DNA of 64,000 bases from Isochrysis galbana. Taxonomy: Eukaryota > Haptophyta > Isochrysidales > Isochrysidaceae. Below the pieces are notes generated by a model. It did not search any database and was not told the DNA's origin. It saw nothing but the letters and a program-made list of their open reading frames with translations. Of the stretch, positions 61,107 to 64,000 are shown one piece after another (position 1 is the first letter of the stretch; every line of letters starts with the position of its first letter). The translations under genes and the position numbers were made by a program. The stretch lies in the NCBI GenBank assembly GCA_018136815.1, contig CM030932.1:8742001-8806000 (forward strand). The letters run 5' to 3'.

Positions 61107-62655
61107 CTATCGTTAAAACGATAGGGTCATGGAGCGCGCGCCGCCTCCCGCACTCGCTGCCGCGGCCCTCGCCGCGATGGACGAAGCATTCATGGACACG
61201 CCGCTGTCGCCGAAGCGACCGCGCCAAGACGACCCCCCCAGCCAGGTGGGCACAGGAGCCGGCGGGCCGCGCCCGCGCATCACCGAGAACAGGGAGACCA
61301 CGACCAACATGCTGAATGACAGCATGCAGCACACACAAGCCACATATCACACAGCCACACCAGCCACACCATCCCAGTGGGACGCTCCATCAGGGAAGGC
61401 CCCCGGGCCTGGACCCTACACAGCCGCGGTACCGCCCTCGCGCTCCGGCGCGAGGTGCCGGCCCGGCACCATCATGAGCAAAACCCCCAAGGGGGCAAGT
61501 CGTACAAAAACATGGGGCTGCACAAGGAACAGCTGTGGACCCTAAAGAGGAAACGCCCCCCCGCCAGATTTAGAAGATACAAATGGCTAAAGGCTAAAGG
61601 GGAGCGAATACGCAACTATATTAGGAGTCCCCCTGGGAGGGGCGCAAGCCACTAAGGGCTTTTGGAGGAAATTTGTCGACAAAATAGAAAAGAAGGTCAA
61701 TATATACATGCCGCTCACGAATGCCCTCTCGATACACGGTAAAACGAAAGTGGCCAACTTCCTAATATACTCTATCCCGAGATACTGGCTTCAAACACTA
61801 GCGGCCCCCAAATGGTTCCATACGGCCATCAAAAGAGCCGTCGACAAGATAATGTGGACTAACGCGCGCACCGGGCGCAGATTGAAATGGATAAAACAAC
61901 CCGAACTCCCGTTGTGTAACGCCGTCGAGGAAGGACCGAAGGACCCCACCTAGGGGTGGGCCTCCTAGACTGGGACAACCATGTTAAGGCGCTACAAGCG
62001 AAGTGGATACTAAACTACCTAGACGCGCGCCAGGCGCAGTGGAAACAAGTGCTCGACGCTTGGTTCTGCCGCTCGAACTTAGGGAGAGCAGCTGTACTGT
62101 CGACGATCCCAACGAGCAAACTGACCGACGGCATAACAGGCTCGAGCAAACTCCCGACGTTCTGGAAACAGGCGTTGTGCAACATCCGCGAACTAGAACT
62201 AACACCCCTAAAAACGAGCAGGGAAGGGCTACTCTCGCAGCCCATATGGGGCAGCCCGACATACCCAGGACCCAAAATCAACTCCACATGGGCGAAATTA
62301 TGGAACAAACTCGAGTGCAACGCCATACATAATGTGTTTAAAGACTTCGAGGCGACTGTGACTTACAGCGGGGAGGAGTGCGCGCAATACCTAAGAAATA
62401 ACGACACGTATATACAATTTAAAGGAGAATATATCCCAAGGGACAAATTTTTAGAAACATGGGACACAATAGTAAATCACGCAACGTCGACAATGTCGAC
62501 AGGGAGGAGCGGGAGGCGGAGCGACCTGCGACCTGGCGCGAAGCGCAAAAAGGTTGAGAGGGCGCGGGGGAGGGGGGGGGGGCGGCCGCGGCGCGGCGCG
62601 GCGCGAAAAGTAAAATTTGAAATAGACAAGTCCTATTCATAAGTAGCAAGTACAA
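61105..62655 (+). mobile_element. LINE-like retroelement F with ORF1 start and ORF2 C-terminus
   Basis: The head is AA-CTATCGT / TAAA / ACGATAG (61107-61124), then GGGTC-ATGG at 61129. The first frame (61129-61545) starts MERAPPPALAAAALAAMDEAF. Then 61600-61951 reads (LGVPLGG)...KGFWRKFVDKIEKK and WLQTLAAPKWFHTAIKRAVD. After a +1 shift in the CCCC run at about 61945 it continues LGVGLLDWDNHVKALQAKWI to 62642. This matches the thumb/C-terminal region of LINE reverse transcriptases. The palm with the FADD/YADD motif is absent, so an internal deletion has made a dead copy. It ends in a basic tail (RGRGGGRPRRGAARK). Confidence 0.75.
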
Positions 62656-63170
62656 GTACTACCGTACTACTAAGTAGTACTTTAATACTAGGTGTTGGCC
62701 CAGGCACAGGGCCAACACCTGATTTTGGGGGCCTGGGCCCACACCTGATATATCTAGGTGTTAGTGGCCAAAAGCTCTTGGGCTAATGCGTTGGTCTAGG
62801 CCCCTGTGCCTATCACCTATCTATCACTTTGCTAAGCCTGTTGGTCAGTATTTTTGCGAAGCCCGCAGCCGCTGATGCAGCCCTAGGCTCCGCGTCTCGC
62901 CTTCGCTGTCCTCCCTCGCCTGCGCCCCTCCCCCTACTGGCGCGAGCTGGCAGCAGCTCAATGTAGCAGACCGTTCTGCGAGCGGTGTTGTCATGCGCTG
63001 TGTTATCTCCCCGCAGAGCTGAGCGCTGAGCGCACGTGATGGAGGGGGGGAGAGGGGGGGCAAATCGCACCATTTCCTAGCGAAGAATTTCGTGGTGGCA
63101 GGTGCCCCCCCCCCCCCTTGAGGATTTTATTGAGCATCGCGCCATGGTCCAAAAATGCAGCCCAACCCTT
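62656..63170. other. Hairpin-rich spacer 3' of LINE F
   Basis: It includes an 8-bp inverted repeat (AGTACTAC / GTAGTACT at 62656-62682) and the strong hairpin AGGTGTTGGCCC / AGGCACA / GGGCCAACACCT (62690-62720). No gene is recognised. Confidence 0.5.
62690..62720. other. 12-bp perfect hairpin
   Basis: AGGTGTTGGCCC (62690-62701) pairs with GGGCCAACACCT (62709-62720), with loop AGGCACA. It lies 35 bp 3' of the LINE F remains and may be part of its 3' UTR or a separate fold-back element. Confidence 0.75.
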
Positions 63171-63185
63171 ACTAGTAGTCAAAGG

Positions 63186-63953
63186 CAACTAAGTTTATAC
63201 TTAGTTGACCCATGGGGGGGCACGAGCCCCCCCCTCTCTCCACTCCTCCCCTGCCATGGGGGAGGAACCACCCATCCTCCTGGCATGCCTGATGGCTTGC
63301 CAGGAGGCCACTGCCCTACTGACCCACTTCCTTCCCCACAGGCTCGCCCCATTCGCCCATCCTGGCCCCTCGTGACCAGCCCAATGCTCCAACCCCCCCT
63401 CCCCCCCTGGTCGACAGGCAGACAGGTGCAGCGTGGGGGCCCCAGAGGCTCGGGAGCGCCAGCGAGGGAGAGGCAGGGGAGGCTGGGGCTGGGCCCCAGC
63501 CTCCTCTGCCCCCTGAGCTGGCCTCCAGGAGCCTCCAGGGGCCGCCAGAGGGCAGCTGGAGGCCTGCCGCAGGCGCGCCATCGCGCGTGCCGCAGGAGAG
63601 GGGAGAGAGAGCGCGGAGAAGGGAGAAGGGGGTGGGCGCGAGCGAGAGCTCCGCCCACCGGAAAATCGGTAAGTCTCGCGCCTGTTTACAGGATAAGACG
63701 AGACAGAGTCGGCCGCCCACTCGGAGACACAGGAGGAAGGGGGGGAAAGATCACCGGGGGGGGGGCGCGGGCCACCGGACCATATCTAAGCCCTCCACCC
63801 CAATCCCCCTAGTAGTGTACGGGGGGAGCCGCTTGATGGCGGGGGGAGAAGGGCCGGGGAATGGGGGTGTAGAGAGTATGCTACGTGCTACTTGTAGTGG
63901 GTAGTGGTTCCATTCGCCGCGAGTGCGGTAAGAATATTAAAAGGTTTTTTTTG
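63186..63953 (+). mobile_element. Complete R1 non-autonomous retroelement, 768 bp
   Basis: A 15-bp target duplication (ACTAGTAGTCAAAGG) at 63171-63185 and 63954-63968 defines both ends. It starts with the perfect 8-bp hairpin CAACTAAG / TTTATA / CTTAGTTG (63186-63207), then ACCC-ATGG at 63212. The body is 90% or more similar to 50177-50931. A CCGC-GAGT-GCGG hairpin precedes the 3' end AATATTAAAAGGTTTTTTTTG. The long frame 63102-63812 (Pro/Arg-rich) is not in the frame of the head ATG, which stops after 26 codons. No protein domain is recognised. Confidence 0.9.
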
Positions 63954-63968
63954 ACTAGTAGTCAAAGG

Positions 63969-64000
63969 CCCCTATTCGACCGCCCTACCCTGAGCCTAAT
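63969..64000. repeat. R5-type end motif at the window edge
   Basis: CCTATTCGACCGCCCTA matches the end motif of R5 (CTGTTTGACCGCCCTA at 7672, 25433 and 25493). The window ends before the element can be read. Confidence 0.4.

Noticed and set aside
61620..62642. Active LINE
   Set aside because: The polymerase palm motif is missing and there is a frameshift near 61945. The copy is dead.
63102..63812. 236-aa frame across the R1 element
   Set aside because: It runs through the element's 5' boundary from flanking DNA, is out of frame with the head ATG, and is Pro/Arg-biased from GC content.

Overview
This window is nuclear DNA of a GC-rich, intron-containing, photosynthetic eukaryote. Evidence is GT-AG introns (10 placed), Kozak-like ATGG starts, long GA/CT microsatellites, many diverged retroelement copies, a 100-N scaffold gap, and a PsbP-family protein with a layered leader of the kind used to reach the thylakoid lumen of a secondary (red-type) plastid. 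I infer an alga such as a haptophyte or a relative. The sequence alone does not fix the species.

Gene layout: DnaJ/J-domain protein (2068-3213, +); secreted/membrane Cys-rich protein (5331-6098, +); four-exon RecQ helicase (13513-10191, -); a frame-broken unknown gene (15775-14748, -); BioD-like P-loop/DRTGG protein with at least six exons (17202-19140, +); two-exon SAM methyltransferase (22682-21038, -); INPP5A-like inositol polyphosphate 5-phosphatase (26433-28292, +); LPMO-GH8 fusion (34554-31624, -); membrane-anchored triple-knottin protein (36331-36699, +); two-exon PsbP-like plastid protein (39145-38220, -); double cyclic-nucleotide-binding-domain protein (40310-42472, +); second LPMO (47572-49512, +); large proline-rich membrane protein with a LEA2/WHy-like C-terminus (54256-51836, -), divergent from a small membrane protein (55029-55589, +); two-exon coiled-coil protein (58559-59480, +). 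The two LPMO genes share unusual Cys-rich modules and look like parts of one cellulose/chitin-processing toolkit. The other genes are ordinary housekeeping functions.

Between the genes lies a dense layer of retroelements. Many copies share a 5' head: a short hairpin at the very 5' end of the element (proved by target-site duplications in four cases), then 3-14 nt, then ATGG. The stem sequence differs between subfamilies but pairing is kept by compensatory changes. Some elements are LINE-like (C-terminal reverse-transcriptase remains at 59610-60182 and 61620-62642) and end in a second, 3' terminal hairpin. Others are short non-autonomous units of 258-978 bp with intact heads. One hAT-like DNA element with 16-bp TIRs and an 8-bp TSD sits at 45590-46505. 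Simple repeats (GA at 56371-56880, CT at 58027-58364, GGCGAGGGA-type minisatellite by the N gap) create many false open frames that I did not annotate.
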